From contig JAAZIU010000013.1 in assembly GCA_012800735.1 (NCBI GenBank), forward strand, positions 186,001 to 250,000: a DNA stretch of 64,000 nt, in the 5' to 3' direction. Of the stretch, positions 34,185 through 43,824 are shown one piece after another. Each line of letters opens with the position of its first letter. Position 1 is the stretch's first letter. Below the pieces are notes generated by a model. It did not search any database, was not told where the DNA came from, and saw only the letters and a list, made by a program, of their open reading frames with translations. The translations under genes were made by a program, and so were the position numbers. This DNA comes from Clostridiales bacterium (GTDB lineage: Bacteria; Bacillota; Clostridia; Oscillospirales; CAG-272).

Positions 34185-35333
34185 ATGAAATTTGATTACA
34201 AATATGCGCTTAAACTCGGTACAACCGTACTTCTCTTCTGTCTTGTACTTATATACTGGGGTTCGATAGTCGGCGGAGCGAAGCTGCTGTTCAAGACTAT
34301 GACGCCGATTATTTCCGGGCTGATAATTGCCTATGCGGTAAATATTCTCATGAGTTCTTATGAGAGAAGGCTTTTTTCAAGGGCAAAAGCAAAATGGCTG
34401 AAAGCGGCGGCAAGACCCGTTTCAATGTTGCTTGCATATTTTTCGGTTATTGTTGTCGGGGCGCTTATCATCGGCATGATAATTCCCGAGCTTGTAGCTT
34501 CAATCAAGCTGCTTGCGTCGAAAATGCCGGACGCTTATGCAAATATAACCGATTGGCTTTCCAAAAACGTCCCCCCTGAAATCTGGAATCAGATAAACGA
34601 CAAGCTGCCTAATATCAACTGGGATGAGCTGATAAACAAGTATTCGACGCTTCTGCAGAACAGCATCGGCGGGACTATGGGCGCCATCGTCAATGTCTTT
34701 TCTTCAGCTTTCTCGGCTGTGATAACAGCCGTTGTCGGATTTGTGTTCTCGATATATCTTCTGTACGGAAAAGATCGTATTTTGAATTCTCTTAAAGAGA
34801 TTTCAAAGCTGTATCTCGGCGATATCCGTACCCGTTCGGCGCACTTTATACTCCACAAATTAAACTTAGCCTTCCGACGCTTTATAAGCGGACAATGTAT
34901 CGAAGCGGTTATTCTCGGCGTTCTCTGCACTATCGGAATGTATATCATACGTCTGCCCTACGCTTCTATGATAGGTTCGCTTGTAGGTTTTACCGCGCTT
35001 ATTCCGATAGCCGGCGCTTATATCGGCGCCGGAGTCGGAGCGTTTATGATTTCAACTCAATCGCCTATGAAGGCTTTGATATTTATCATTTTTATAATTG
35101 TGCTTCAGCAGCTTGAAGGCAATCTTATCTATCCGCGTGTTGTCGGCGCCTCGTTAAAGCTTCCCGGGTTTTGGGTTTTAGCTGCGGTAACCATCGGCGG
35201 CGGACTCGGCGGGATTTTGGGGATGCTGATCGGAGTGCCGCTGACATCCGGAATTTATTCCATCGCCCGTGTCGACATAAGGCGGCGCAGGATAAAAAAT
35301 TGCATGATACAAGCACCTCGGGAACAGGAATAA
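34185..35333 (+). CDS. AI-2E family transporter (PerM-like)
   Basis: 382 aa with about seven or eight membrane segments in the family pattern: N-terminal pairs, a long extracytoplasmic loop (residues ~120-165, rich in Asn and Trp), then a helical bundle with LEGNLIYPRVVGASLKLPGFWVL, the family's most conserved stretch. Members export or exchange small molecules including, in some species, AI-2 or Na+/H+ equivalents; the cargo here is unknown. No clear ribosome site precedes the ATG. It overlaps functionally with the next gene, which starts 3 bases after its stop. Confidence 0.85.
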   Translation: MKFDYKYALKLGTTVLLFCLVLIYWGSIVGGAKLLFKTMTPIISGLIIAYAVNILMSSYERRLFSRAKAKWLKAAARPVSMLLAYFSVIVVGALIIGMIIPELVASIKLLASKMPDAYANITDWLSKNVPPEIWNQINDKLPNINWDELINKYSTLLQNSIGGTMGAIVNVFSSAFSAVITAVVGFVFSIYLLYGKDRILNSLKEISKLYLGDIRTRSAHFILHKLNLAFRRFISGQCIEAVILGVLCTIGMYIIRLPYASMIGSLVGFTALIPIAGAYIGAGVGAFMISTQSPMKALIFIIFIIVLQQLEGNLIYPRVVGASLKLPGFWVLAAVTIGGGLGGILGMLIGVPLTSGIYSIARVDIRRRRIKNCMIQAPREQE

Positions 35334-35335
35334 TC

Positions 35336-36442
35336 ATGAAAAACATTAAAAAAAGAAATTTGCCCGATAAAACAAGCCTTTCAGGCGCCGCAGCGCAATC
35401 CGGAGACAATAATATAGATTTCGAATATACAGTTGATTCTGCAATACCGAATACCACTCCTTCCAAAAGATTTCTGACCTCAGAAAGTCGGATTTCCGCA
35501 ATCGAAAAGATTTCCGTCGAAGCTCTCGACGAAATCAGCGAAGATAACGAGAGTTTACAATCTTTTTATACCGCGATGGCTGTGTCGAAGGATCCTTCCG
35601 TTTACAAGAAAGAAGCTGAGCAGAAGTCTCAGTCCTATTTCCGCGCATCGGAGAACCTGCACCGCGCCGCCATGATATCCGCCCGCATTGCCGATGAAAC
35701 CGACGCGAGGATTAACGATCTCGTGAAAAGCCGCCGCAAAAAGCGGTTCAGATTCATCAGTCATCCGCCGGCAAACGCTTACATTGACCTTGAAGAACAG
35801 CGGAAAGACCATTTCGCCCACGGACTGAATATATACAAGCTGCTGCTTATACTCTATATCGGCTCCTTTGTCGGAGTGGTAATTGAGCTTTTGTGGTGTC
35901 TTATCAACAAGGGATATTTTGAAAGCCGTTCCGGTCTTGTGTACGGACCGTTCAACTTAGTTTACGGTTTCGGAGCGGTCGCGATAACCGCAGGACTGTA
36001 TAAATACCGCAATCGCAGTCGGCTGCTTCCGTTTGCCGCGGGAATGATCATCGGTTCGGTAGTGGAGTATGTCTGCTCATGGGCGCAGGAAATGGTGATT
36101 GGTTCGCGGTCATGGGATTATACCGACTATCCTTTTAACCTTAACGGAAGGATATGTATCCTGTATTCGGTTTTCTGGGGCGCGCTCGGAGTATTCTGGC
36201 TTAAAAATCTTTATCCGCGAATTGCGGCGCTGATACTGAAGATACCAAACAAAGCAGGCAAAATAGTTACCTGGGCGCTGCTGGCATTCTTTGTTTTCAA
36301 CGCGGCTGTCTCGGTAATCGCTCTCCTGCGCTGGGGGCAGCGAATCGACGGCATACAGGCGGCGAATGACTTCTGGCGCTTCATAGACCTGCGATTTCCG
36401 GATGAGCGGATGCAGAAGATTTATGCTAATATGATATGGTAG
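35336..36442 (+). CDS. CmpB-family (putative ABC-transporter type IV) membrane protein
   Basis: 368 aa. Residues ~1-165 are cytoplasmic and hydrophilic with a charged coiled-coil-like stretch. The C-terminal ~200 residues match the CmpB-like family: LYIGSFVGVVIELLWC, FESRSGLVYGPFNLVYGFGAV and SWDYTDYPFNLNGRICILYSVFWG, with five or six membrane segments. The family is common in Clostridia and its function is unknown. AGGAA in the tail of the AI-2E gene serves as the ribosome site, so the two genes form an operon. Confidence 0.75.
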   Translation: MKNIKKRNLPDKTSLSGAAAQSGDNNIDFEYTVDSAIPNTTPSKRFLTSESRISAIEKISVEALDEISEDNESLQSFYTAMAVSKDPSVYKKEAEQKSQSYFRASENLHRAAMISARIADETDARINDLVKSRRKKRFRFISHPPANAYIDLEEQRKDHFAHGLNIYKLLLILYIGSFVGVVIELLWCLINKGYFESRSGLVYGPFNLVYGFGAVAITAGLYKYRNRSRLLPFAAGMIIGSVVEYVCSWAQEMVIGSRSWDYTDYPFNLNGRICILYSVFWGALGVFWLKNLYPRIAALILKIPNKAGKIVTWALLAFFVFNAAVSVIALLRWGQRIDGIQAANDFWRFIDLRFPDERMQKIYANMIW

Positions 36443-36450
36443 CGAAAAAC

Positions 36451-36485
36451 AAAAGCTCCGGCTGTAACGCCGGGGCTTTTTTATA
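36451..36485 (+). terminator. Terminator after the CmpB gene
   Basis: AAAAGCtCCGGC pairs with GCCGGgGCTTTT around a 6-base loop, followed by a T-run. Confidence 0.8.
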
Positions 36486-36581
36486 TTAATTGAGGTTTTC
36501 AGCAGGAATCTTTTACGATCCCGGCTGTCTTTTAAAGAACTTTCTGAGCTTCTTCGCGTAACCCTTAAATTTCTGAGATTT

Positions 36582-38585
36582 TCATTCGGTTCTATTTGAA
36601 TATGTCCAAATCTTAGCCGTTCTCGGAGTGTCTATGGCGGCTTCGAAACCGTGTTCTATCAGGTATTTCCCACTGACCGCCGGCGCGTATTCGGTATATT
36701 CGCCGAAATAATACAGCGACCCCGAGTCTATATCCTTGAAATAATACCACGCATCCGCTTCTATTCCGGACAGGCGGAAGGCGGCGCCGTAAAACGGGGA
36801 TTCCTCCCGCCTCGCTGCGAATATCATCCCTTCGCCGGTTGAATCAAGCGAATAGTGATAGGCGGACCAGCTGTCCGGCTTATCATTCGGGCTTGTAAGA
36901 GGGTAGAAGTCACCGTCGAAATAGCGCCGCAGCGAAAGGTATTCTTCTCCGATTTTCTTTATCCATTCGAGTTTTGCGGGATCGTCGCCGAAGTTGTCGC
37001 GCTCGGAGAAGGTGTAGTTGGTGGTAAGTCCGGATGTGTAGGCAGAGCGGGCGCGATAGGTATCGTAGCCGCGTCCGGTGCCGGTTCCCGACCAGGGGAG
37101 CCATGACGGGAAAGTCAGGTTGTGCGCCTGCACAAGTTCGACCGGATAATTTGCCGGGCATTGGGCGTCGCTGCGCCAGAGCGGAACCGAGCGGCGGAGG
37201 GTTTCGATGTCGATCCTGCGCCCGCCGGAAGCGCAGTTATCTATCAGCAGGCGCGGGAATCGGCAAAGCAGCTCGTCCCAAAGACGATAGAAACCGTTTA
37301 TATATTTGATCTCGGTTATTCCCTTTCGCTCATCGCTGTCGGCGGAGCGCCAGAAGGAAAGCGGGGATATATTGAAATCCTGTCTTAAGCAGTTTATTTT
37401 GAGTTTTTCTATTATTTCAGACAAAGTTTCAAAACAGTATTCCCAGGCGGCTTCGTCACCTAAATTCAGAAGAAGATTTGCATCTCCCTGATGCGGCGAT
37501 TTTATGAAATATTCCGGATGCTCTTGAGCGATAGGAGTTGCGGAAATGACCCGTTCCGGTTCAAACCATAAAAGGAATTTCATTCCTGCGTCTGCAATAG
37601 CTCGTCTTACTTCCAAAAGACCGTCCGGATGGATATTAATATTCACCCGCCAGTCGCCGGTATATCCGCCCCAGTCGCCTTCGAATTCATCCGGTGACGG
37701 TTTGTCGGAGGTGCCGTACCAGCCGGCGTCCATCCAGATATACTCGAATGGGAGCTTGTTTTCCTTTATTATCCTTATGCGGTCGAGCACTCCGGAAGTC
37801 GTCATCCCGCCCCATATGCTTGCACAGAACGGCGCGTGAGCGTCGCGTCCCGACTTTCCGATAAGCGAAAATTCCTCGCGGACAAGCTTCCGCCATTTAT
37901 TCTGACCGTCCTGAACGCTGCCTTCATACGGCGTGACAACGAAGGATGCAGTCCTGAAAGATTCGCCCGGCATCAGCCGAAACGCCGCGTCTTCAATTCC
38001 GCAGCGAATTTTTACGCCGTATGCTTCTCTTGCGACAGAAAGGCGCCATTGTCCCGACCAGCCGACGGCAACTATATATCCGACACCTTCTTTATGTATA
38101 TTGAAGAAAGGCGCCTGCGCTTCGGAGGAGCGACCGCCGGAGGTGGCGAAGTTCTTGGTTTCTCCGGTGAAGATATATCCCTTTGAAACATTGGTCTCTA
38201 TCCTGTCGGGATCGCTGTAAAATTCGTCCCAGCGCCATGTCGAGCCGCTCGGCGCAAAGATTTTTGTGACTCTGTCCTTGTCGGGAAGATACGCCGTCCA
38301 TCTTCTTGGCTCCTCATAGGGAAGCGGAAGCAACACCGACGCGTCGTCGATGTCCGAAATCAGTCCGGTCGGCTTGTCGGAGAGATTTTCAAAGCGATTT
38401 ACCCATTCATACGCTCCGCCGGAATGGGCGGTAAGCTCGGTCGTAACCCGAAGCCCGCCGCCGAATGAATAAACGGTGCGTTTTACCTTACCTTCATCCG
38501 AAACGTCGATGTTTTCAACCGATTCGTCGAGATTCTTGCCATCGTATTTAAATTCAAAAAGAAACTTTTCGTCAAACAAGTTCAT
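36582..38585 (-). CDS. GH36 alpha-galactosidase
   Basis: 667 aa. The barrel begins near residue 270 (FEYIWMDAGWYG). FLLWFEPERV near 325, LRQDFN near 405 with the nucleophile Asp (usual form KWDxN) and LWRSDAQCP near 475 with the acid/base Asp define family 36. The N-terminal beta-supersandwich and a C-terminal beta-domain complete the fold. It removes terminal alpha-galactose from raffinose-type sugars or galactomannan; no signal peptide, so it works on imported substrate. It overlaps the GH127 gene by 14 bases, with GGAG 8 bases before its ATG, inside the GH127 tail. Confidence 0.85.
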   Translation of the reverse strand: MNLFDEKFLFEFKYDGKNLDESVENIDVSDEGKVKRTVYSFGGGLRVTTELTAHSGGAYEWVNRFENLSDKPTGLISDIDDASVLLPLPYEEPRRWTAYLPDKDRVTKIFAPSGSTWRWDEFYSDPDRIETNVSKGYIFTGETKNFATSGGRSSEAQAPFFNIHKEGVGYIVAVGWSGQWRLSVAREAYGVKIRCGIEDAAFRLMPGESFRTASFVVTPYEGSVQDGQNKWRKLVREEFSLIGKSGRDAHAPFCASIWGGMTTSGVLDRIRIIKENKLPFEYIWMDAGWYGTSDKPSPDEFEGDWGGYTGDWRVNINIHPDGLLEVRRAIADAGMKFLLWFEPERVISATPIAQEHPEYFIKSPHQGDANLLLNLGDEAAWEYCFETLSEIIEKLKINCLRQDFNISPLSFWRSADSDERKGITEIKYINGFYRLWDELLCRFPRLLIDNCASGGRRIDIETLRRSVPLWRSDAQCPANYPVELVQAHNLTFPSWLPWSGTGTGRGYDTYRARSAYTSGLTTNYTFSERDNFGDDPAKLEWIKKIGEEYLSLRRYFDGDFYPLTSPNDKPDSWSAYHYSLDSTGEGMIFAARREESPFYGAAFRLSGIEADAWYYFKDIDSGSLYYFGEYTEYAPAVSGKYLIEHGFEAAIDTPRTAKIWTYSNRTE

Positions 38586-40455
38586 TTTCCAGCTCCTGCT
38601 TGATAAGCGGCATTTCGGTCATTCGTAAAGTCGTGCAGCCGAACGGCACAAGCTTAATTCTGCGCTTTTCTCCGATAGGCGTTTCCGATTCCGGATATAT
38701 CGAGCAGACTCCGTTGTATTCGCGCCAATCAAGCGGGTACATCCAGGTTTCAAGTGAGACAGGCGGATCTTCGCGGTCAAACGGCACATCCGGCATCGGA
38801 TGTTCCATTTTTTCAAACTTCGACGAGGCAAATCCGAAGCCCCATTCGGACGCCGGAGTTATTATCCAGTCGCAGAACGGGAATTTCCGCTCAACTCCGT
38901 TGCTTTCGTATTCAAGCATTTTAGCCTCAGACTCTATCGGCAGCGAGTAGAAAAGCGGTCCGCGGCGGACGCAGTACATTCCGCTCGGGCGAAGGATAAG
39001 CTTCGGTTTAAATTTGAGTTTAAGCTCGATTGTGTCCTGATCCTTCCACTTGCGATCTATCTTTGCAAAGCTGCCCGGATTGACTTCGGTCTTTCCGTCC
39101 GGAGTTATCAAAAGCGCTTTTTCGGCGCTTGCCGGCACTCTGATTTTAAGAACGAATTTCACCGGTTTTGAGACGCCGACAATAACCTTAATCTGATCGC
39201 GGAAGGGGTATTCGGTGTCAACCGCGATGTTGATATCCTTGCCTTTGTAGCTGTCGGTTATGCTCACCGGGCAGAGGGCGGCAACGGCATAGCCTTTTTT
39301 GTATTTCATTATAGCTGAACGGGCGAACTTCGGCCAGCCCTGATTAAAGTTTGCGGTGCAGCATCCGTAATTCGGTTCGAGACCAAACATATGCGCTCCG
39401 CCGCCGTTTGAACTGAACGGCTGTTTGCCTTCTTCGATAGGCGAACAATTGACCTGGTTTATCATCCTGTCGTATTGATGGCTGTTCATATCAGCCGATA
39501 TCGCGGTCGCAAGGTCGTTATAAGCGGCTTCTTCAAGCCGGTCGCCCCAGTAGGCGTTGCCGCCGATACGCATCAGCTCTTCGTAGCTGTACATCGCTTC
39601 GACTATCGAGCAAAGCTCGGTACCGCGTATCGGCGATGTGCCGGAAAGGCATTCGTCTCCGCTGAAATGCCCGGTTGCCGAACCGTGAAGGCGGTTCAGC
39701 TTTTTGAACATGAATTTCGCGAAATTATCCGGATCTTCTCCGGTAAAGGGCGACATAACCGCTCTCGATTTCAGCGCCATCGCGGTGTTTACGACATGGG
39801 AAAGATGCAGCCAATATTTTTCCGGCTCTACGGTTCCGGGATCGGTTCCGCGCCAGAGACGCTCGTAGTCAAGCCCATATGCCGACAGCGTAAACGCCAT
39901 CTCCTCAAGCCACGGCTCTGGTTTTCTTGCGAAAAGCCAGTTGATCGGTATCAGACATTCAAACCACCTCGATGTCGCCCAGCCGAACATGATGACCGAC
40001 TTTATATGACCTAAAAGCTGCCGCAGCGCCTTTTCGACAGCCGGTTCGACTCGTTCGTCGCCGGTCGTTTCATGCCATTCTACGAGCACTTTCAGGATAA
40101 GGAAAGCTGCCCAAACATCGTAACCTTGGCGCTCTTCCTTTTCACAGGGGCAAATCCAGCCGTCTTCCTCCTGCCCGTCAAAAATGGCGTCGATATATCT
40201 CTTCGCCCGCGCTTTCAATTCGTCGTCGTCGAGCAGGAAAGCCAGCGGAATGAAGCCGTCCAGCCAATAGGGAACGCGCTCCCAGCCTTCGCGGTTGCCG
40301 CCGATCCACTTTGAGTCACGGACATCCGGCCAGATAAGATCCAGATGCCCCGAAAGTCCCTCCGCCTGAATTCTGAGCTGTTTATACAGCCATCCCGTCG
40401 GTCGGACGGCTGAGGCGGAAAGATAGCTGTATATCGGGTATTTTTTCTTTTTCAT
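38572..40455 (-). CDS. GH127 family beta-L-arabinofuranosidase-like protein (DUF1680)
   Basis: 627 aa. The start is the ATG at 40455, with AGGT upstream. The (alpha/alpha) barrel shows GTELCSIVEAMYSYEELMR near residue 285 (Glu and Cys of the zinc site) and NYGCCTANFNQGWPKF near 375 (Cys-Cys of the zinc-thiolate site and nucleophile region). In GH127 a zinc-coordinated Cys is the nucleophile. The family acts on beta-L-arabinofuranosides of plant glycoproteins, with relatives on other sugars. No signal peptide. It is the first gene of a GH127-GH36 operon. Confidence 0.8.
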   Translation of the reverse strand: MKKKKYPIYSYLSASAVRPTGWLYKQLRIQAEGLSGHLDLIWPDVRDSKWIGGNREGWERVPYWLDGFIPLAFLLDDDELKARAKRYIDAIFDGQEEDGWICPCEKEERQGYDVWAAFLILKVLVEWHETTGDERVEPAVEKALRQLLGHIKSVIMFGWATSRWFECLIPINWLFARKPEPWLEEMAFTLSAYGLDYERLWRGTDPGTVEPEKYWLHLSHVVNTAMALKSRAVMSPFTGEDPDNFAKFMFKKLNRLHGSATGHFSGDECLSGTSPIRGTELCSIVEAMYSYEELMRIGGNAYWGDRLEEAAYNDLATAISADMNSHQYDRMINQVNCSPIEEGKQPFSSNGGGAHMFGLEPNYGCCTANFNQGWPKFARSAIMKYKKGYAVAALCPVSITDSYKGKDINIAVDTEYPFRDQIKVIVGVSKPVKFVLKIRVPASAEKALLITPDGKTEVNPGSFAKIDRKWKDQDTIELKLKFKPKLILRPSGMYCVRRGPLFYSLPIESEAKMLEYESNGVERKFPFCDWIITPASEWGFGFASSKFEKMEHPMPDVPFDREDPPVSLETWMYPLDWREYNGVCSIYPESETPIGEKRRIKLVPFGCTTLRMTEMPLIKQELENELV

Positions 40456-40503
40456 TATATTTACCTCATATTTACCTAAGTAAAACAAATCCTTCTGATA
40501 TTA

Positions 40504-40531
40504 TTATACATTATTACCGCAGAATGTCAAG
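40504..40531 (-). promoter_or_regulatory. Promoter of the GH127-GH36 operon
   Basis: TTGACA (40531-40526), a 16-bp spacer and TATAAT (40509-40504) on the minus strand. Confidence 0.65.
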
Positions 40532-40612
40532 AGAAAAATTAATATTGCGAAAATATATAAATAACAAATCTGGGTTATAATATATTTGACGTTAATTTTA
40601 CAAGGATTTGTT

Positions 40613-41161
40613 ATGGAACTTTGGGAATGTCTTGACAGTGAACGCATCCCTACCGGGCGTGTCGCGGAACGCGGCAGCAGCTTGCAAAAAGGGGAGTATC
40701 ATTTAGTCGTTCACGCTTGTGTCTTTTCATCGGACGAACGTATGCTTATACAGCGCCGACATCCGGAAAAGGAGCTATGGCCGTCGTTATGGGATATTAC
40801 AATGGGCGGCAGCGCGGTCGCCGGAGAAAGCTCTGCTCAGGCGGCAAGCCGTGAGCTTTCCGAAGAAGTCGGAATCACTCTCGATTTTAAAGGAAAACGG
40901 CCGGGACTTTCGGTGAATTATCGACAAAGCTTCGACGATTTTTACATTGTCCGCTGGGACGGCGATATTAACACACTTAAACTTCAACCGGAGGAAGTGT
41001 GTGAGGTCAGGTGGGCTTGCAGAGAAGAGATACACGAGCTTATCAGAGTCGGAGTTTTTGTTCCCTATTATCACAGCCTTATCGACATATTGTTTGATAT
41101 CAACCAGAATGAAACTCTTATCGACTGGAAGCGCTTAAACGAACGGGGGAATTTGTCATGA
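40613..41161 (+). CDS. NUDIX hydrolase
   Basis: 182 aa, ATG at 40613 with AAGGAT upstream (an in-frame start at 40586 lies before the ribosome site). The NUDIX box is GGSAVAGESS-x-x-AASRELSEEVGI, matching G-x5-E-x7-R-E-x2-E-E-x-G-hydrophobic. Substrate is not predictable; members with this WPSLWDIT lead-in resemble isopentenyl-diphosphate isomerase-like NUDIX proteins. Its stop overlaps the start of the GH28-like gene by 4 bases, so it is translated with the sugar operon. Confidence 0.85.
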   Translation: MELWECLDSERIPTGRVAERGSSLQKGEYHLVVHACVFSSDERMLIQRRHPEKELWPSLWDITMGGSAVAGESSAQAASRELSEEVGITLDFKGKRPGLSVNYRQSFDDFYIVRWDGDINTLKLQPEEVCEVRWACREEIHELIRVGVFVPYYHSLIDILFDINQNETLIDWKRLNERGNLS

Positions 41162-42234
41162 ATTTTATTAAAAACGGCGGAGAGATAATACAAAAAGAAA
41201 TCGACAAAGCGGTCAGCGAGGGGGGAAACTCCGCTGTCATCGAGGGAAGATATGAAATCGAGAAAACGGTGATAATTCCGTCCGGATTTCATCTCATCCT
41301 GCGCCGGTGTTATCTCAGGCTTGCGGAAAATACCTTCTGCAATATCTTCCGCAACGAAAAATGCGGCGACTTGAGTTTCGGCGCGGACGACCCGGATACC
41401 GACATCTCGATAACCGGAGAGGGAGGCGCGGTTCTTGACGGCGGTGTTTACAATGGTCTGAGCGAGCGTAATTCATTGAAAGACGGTCGTCCGCATATAA
41501 GCGCAAACAATCTTATCCTGATGGCTAATGTCGAGGGGTTTGAGATAAGCGGACTGCGGCTTATCAATCAGCGCTGGTGGGCGATGAATTTTATCGGATG
41601 CAGACGCGGCAAGATACACAACGTCGATTTTTGCTCCGACAGCACCACAGTCAGCGCCAAAGGCAGCTATTTGAGCCGCGAAAAAGGGAATTACAGCGAT
41701 ATTCTCATCAAGAATTCCGACGGCATTGATCTGCGCTGCGGCTGCCACGATATTATTATAGACCGCGTTACCGGATTTACCCAGGACGACTCGGTGGCGC
41801 TGACAGCTCTTAACGGCGCGCTTGAACAGATGTACCTGCCCGAAGGCTGCGTAAACGGTATCTACAACGTCATAATACGCGATGTCTGCACCGCTTCTTT
41901 CTGCTCAAACATAAGACTTTTGAATCAGGGCGGGACGATACTTAAAAACATCCTGATCGACGGAGTCATGGACGCGTCAAAAAACAGCCCTTATATGGAT
42001 CGCGGCGAACACTCGGTACGCATCGGCGACGCTCATCTTTACGGCTCGCGGCATTCCGAAGAAGGGGAAACCTGCGATATAACCGTCAGGAATGTATATT
42101 CCCGCGCAATCTATGCCGTCAGCCTCTCGGGAGTCATCAAGGGATTGCGCTGCGAAAACATTGTCGGATTTGACGGCTGCGGTGAGCTGTTCCGCAACAA
42201 TGCCAATCTCCTTGACAGCTTTTTGCCACAATAA
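41158..42234 (+). CDS. GH28-like parallel beta-helix protein
   Basis: 358 aa. Successive short strands with Asn and Ile ladders give a right-handed beta-helix. KNSDGIDLRCGCHDIIIDRV followed by TQDDSVAL near 205-225 resembles the N-x-DG-D and DD active-site segments of polygalacturonases (GH28). The first ~30 residues lack a signal peptide, so it is probably cytoplasmic, acting on oligosaccharides. It starts inside the NUDIX stop (ATGA overlap) and is followed 31 bases later by a solute-binding lipoprotein gene. Confidence 0.65.
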   Translation: MNFIKNGGEIIQKEIDKAVSEGGNSAVIEGRYEIEKTVIIPSGFHLILRRCYLRLAENTFCNIFRNEKCGDLSFGADDPDTDISITGEGGAVLDGGVYNGLSERNSLKDGRPHISANNLILMANVEGFEISGLRLINQRWWAMNFIGCRRGKIHNVDFCSDSTTVSAKGSYLSREKGNYSDILIKNSDGIDLRCGCHDIIIDRVTGFTQDDSVALTALNGALEQMYLPEGCVNGIYNVIIRDVCTASFCSNIRLLNQGGTILKNILIDGVMDASKNSPYMDRGEHSVRIGDAHLYGSRHSEEGETCDITVRNVYSRAIYAVSLSGVIKGLRCENIVGFDGCGELFRNNANLLDSFLPQ

Positions 42235-42265
42235 AATATAAATCAAACAAAAAGAGGTGAAACAA

Positions 42266-43741
42266 ATGAAACCCAGTAAAATATCTGCGCTATTGCTGGC
42301 AGCGGCAATCGCCGTCATAACTTTGGTTTCTCTTGTCGGCTGCGGTGGCAAAGGCTCTCCGGCTGATACAAACGCACCGTCCGGCGGCGCGGCGGGCAAC
42401 GAAGCTGCCGCGCCCGAAACCGGTCTTGCCGCCGAGTTTACTCCGGAAATCAAAGCGGAACTCGGACTTGACGGATATGAGTTCGTCGCGTATATCCGCT
42501 CTGAGGATTGGGGTGCAAAGGATATTTACACAGAGGAGCAGAACGGCGAGGCTCTGAACGACGCCACATATCTCAGAAACCAGTATCTTACCGACACCTA
42601 TGGTTTTACGGTTAAAGCCGTCGAATCCGGCAGCACATATATGCCTGACTTCACAAACATAGTCATGGCGGGAGAATCGGTTTATGACGTTGCCTTTCCC
42701 ATGGGAAGAGAAGCCGGAACATTCTGCCAGAAAGGACTGCTTTGCGACCTCGGACCGCTTCCCTATTTTGACTTCAACGCCGACTGCTGGAACCGGATGT
42801 TCAACGACACTCTCGCCATTCTCGGCCGCCGCTATTATGCTGCCGGAGATATCAGCACCAACCTTTTCTCCGCAGTCCGGGCGATAATGTTCAACAAATC
42901 GCTCGTTCAGAAATATCAGCTTGACGACCCATACGCGACTGTAAAAGACGGCAAATGGACGCTTACCGTATTTGACACCATGAGCCACGCCGTTTCCGCC
43001 GACTTAAACGGCGACTCCACCATGGATCTTAACGACCAGTGGGGAATGGTCTGGCAGTCAACCATATCCGGTATCGTCTTCTACTACGGCGCCGGAGAAG
43101 TACTTACCCCGATCGATGATACCGGAACACCTTATCTCAGATTCGGCACCGACCGCTCTATCGAAGTCTTTGACTGGATACAGTCTATGATGAAGAGCAC
43201 CGAGGTTTACAGATTAGGTACGGTTGAGGAAGGACTCAACGTATTCCACGGCGGCCGCTCCCTCTTCTATACCGAGGTAATGGACAAACTCACCTTCCTC
43301 CGCGACTCCGAAACCGACTTAGGCGTGCTTCCGCTGCCGAAATGGAACGAAGACCAGGAAAGCTATATCCAGTTCATGGACAGCTGGTGCATCAGCCCGG
43401 TCGTTATTCCGATCTCCGCCTCGTCGCCGGAGCGCTCGGCTTTCTTTGCTCAGGCGCTCGCTGAGGCGTCCCGCGAATATGTCCGTCCGGCTTACTACGA
43501 CGTATGTCTTACCGGCAAATATATCCGCGACAATGAATCCGAGGAAATGCTGGATATAATTTTCGGAAACTGCGTCCTTGACAACTGCGACCTTTATCAG
43601 TGGGCAAGCCTCTGGTTCTCGATAGTCGACGCTTTCGCAACAAGCGACGGCGCGGCATCCATCGCTGCAAAATTCTCCTCCAAGGTCGAAGGAGAAATGC
43701 AGAAAACAATCGATGCGGTGCAATCGCAGGCTCAAGGCTGA
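42266..43741 (+). CDS. Extracellular solute-binding lipoprotein (family copy 2)
   Basis: 491 aa, ATG at 42266 with GAGGTGA upstream. The lipobox is LVGC. It shares the family plan of the other copies: GEALNDATYLRNQYL, DLNGDSTMDLND near residue 252, a LGVLPLPKWNEDQESY segment and SSPERSAFFAQALAEAS near the end. It is likely a binding protein for the sugar processed by the GH28-like protein encoded just upstream, because gene order NUDIX, GH28-like and binding protein is tight (4-base overlap, 31-base gap). No ABC permease follows; a terminator does. Confidence 0.8.
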   Translation: MKPSKISALLLAAAIAVITLVSLVGCGGKGSPADTNAPSGGAAGNEAAAPETGLAAEFTPEIKAELGLDGYEFVAYIRSEDWGAKDIYTEEQNGEALNDATYLRNQYLTDTYGFTVKAVESGSTYMPDFTNIVMAGESVYDVAFPMGREAGTFCQKGLLCDLGPLPYFDFNADCWNRMFNDTLAILGRRYYAAGDISTNLFSAVRAIMFNKSLVQKYQLDDPYATVKDGKWTLTVFDTMSHAVSADLNGDSTMDLNDQWGMVWQSTISGIVFYYGAGEVLTPIDDTGTPYLRFGTDRSIEVFDWIQSMMKSTEVYRLGTVEEGLNVFHGGRSLFYTEVMDKLTFLRDSETDLGVLPLPKWNEDQESYIQFMDSWCISPVVIPISASSPERSAFFAQALAEASREYVRPAYYDVCLTGKYIRDNESEEMLDIIFGNCVLDNCDLYQWASLWFSIVDAFATSDGAASIAAKFSSKVEGEMQKTIDAVQSQAQG

Positions 43742-43768
43742 TTTTTTGCAGACAGGATAAAGAAATAT

Positions 43769-43801
43769 GCGCTCCCGTATGTGACGGGAGCGCTGTTTTT
43801 T
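43769..43801 (+). terminator. Terminator after the second solute-binding gene
   Basis: A 10-bp perfect stem (43769-43778 with 43784-43793) and T-run at 43795-43801. Confidence 0.85.
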
Positions 43802-43824
43802 CATTTTTGAGCTTTATAAGTCCG

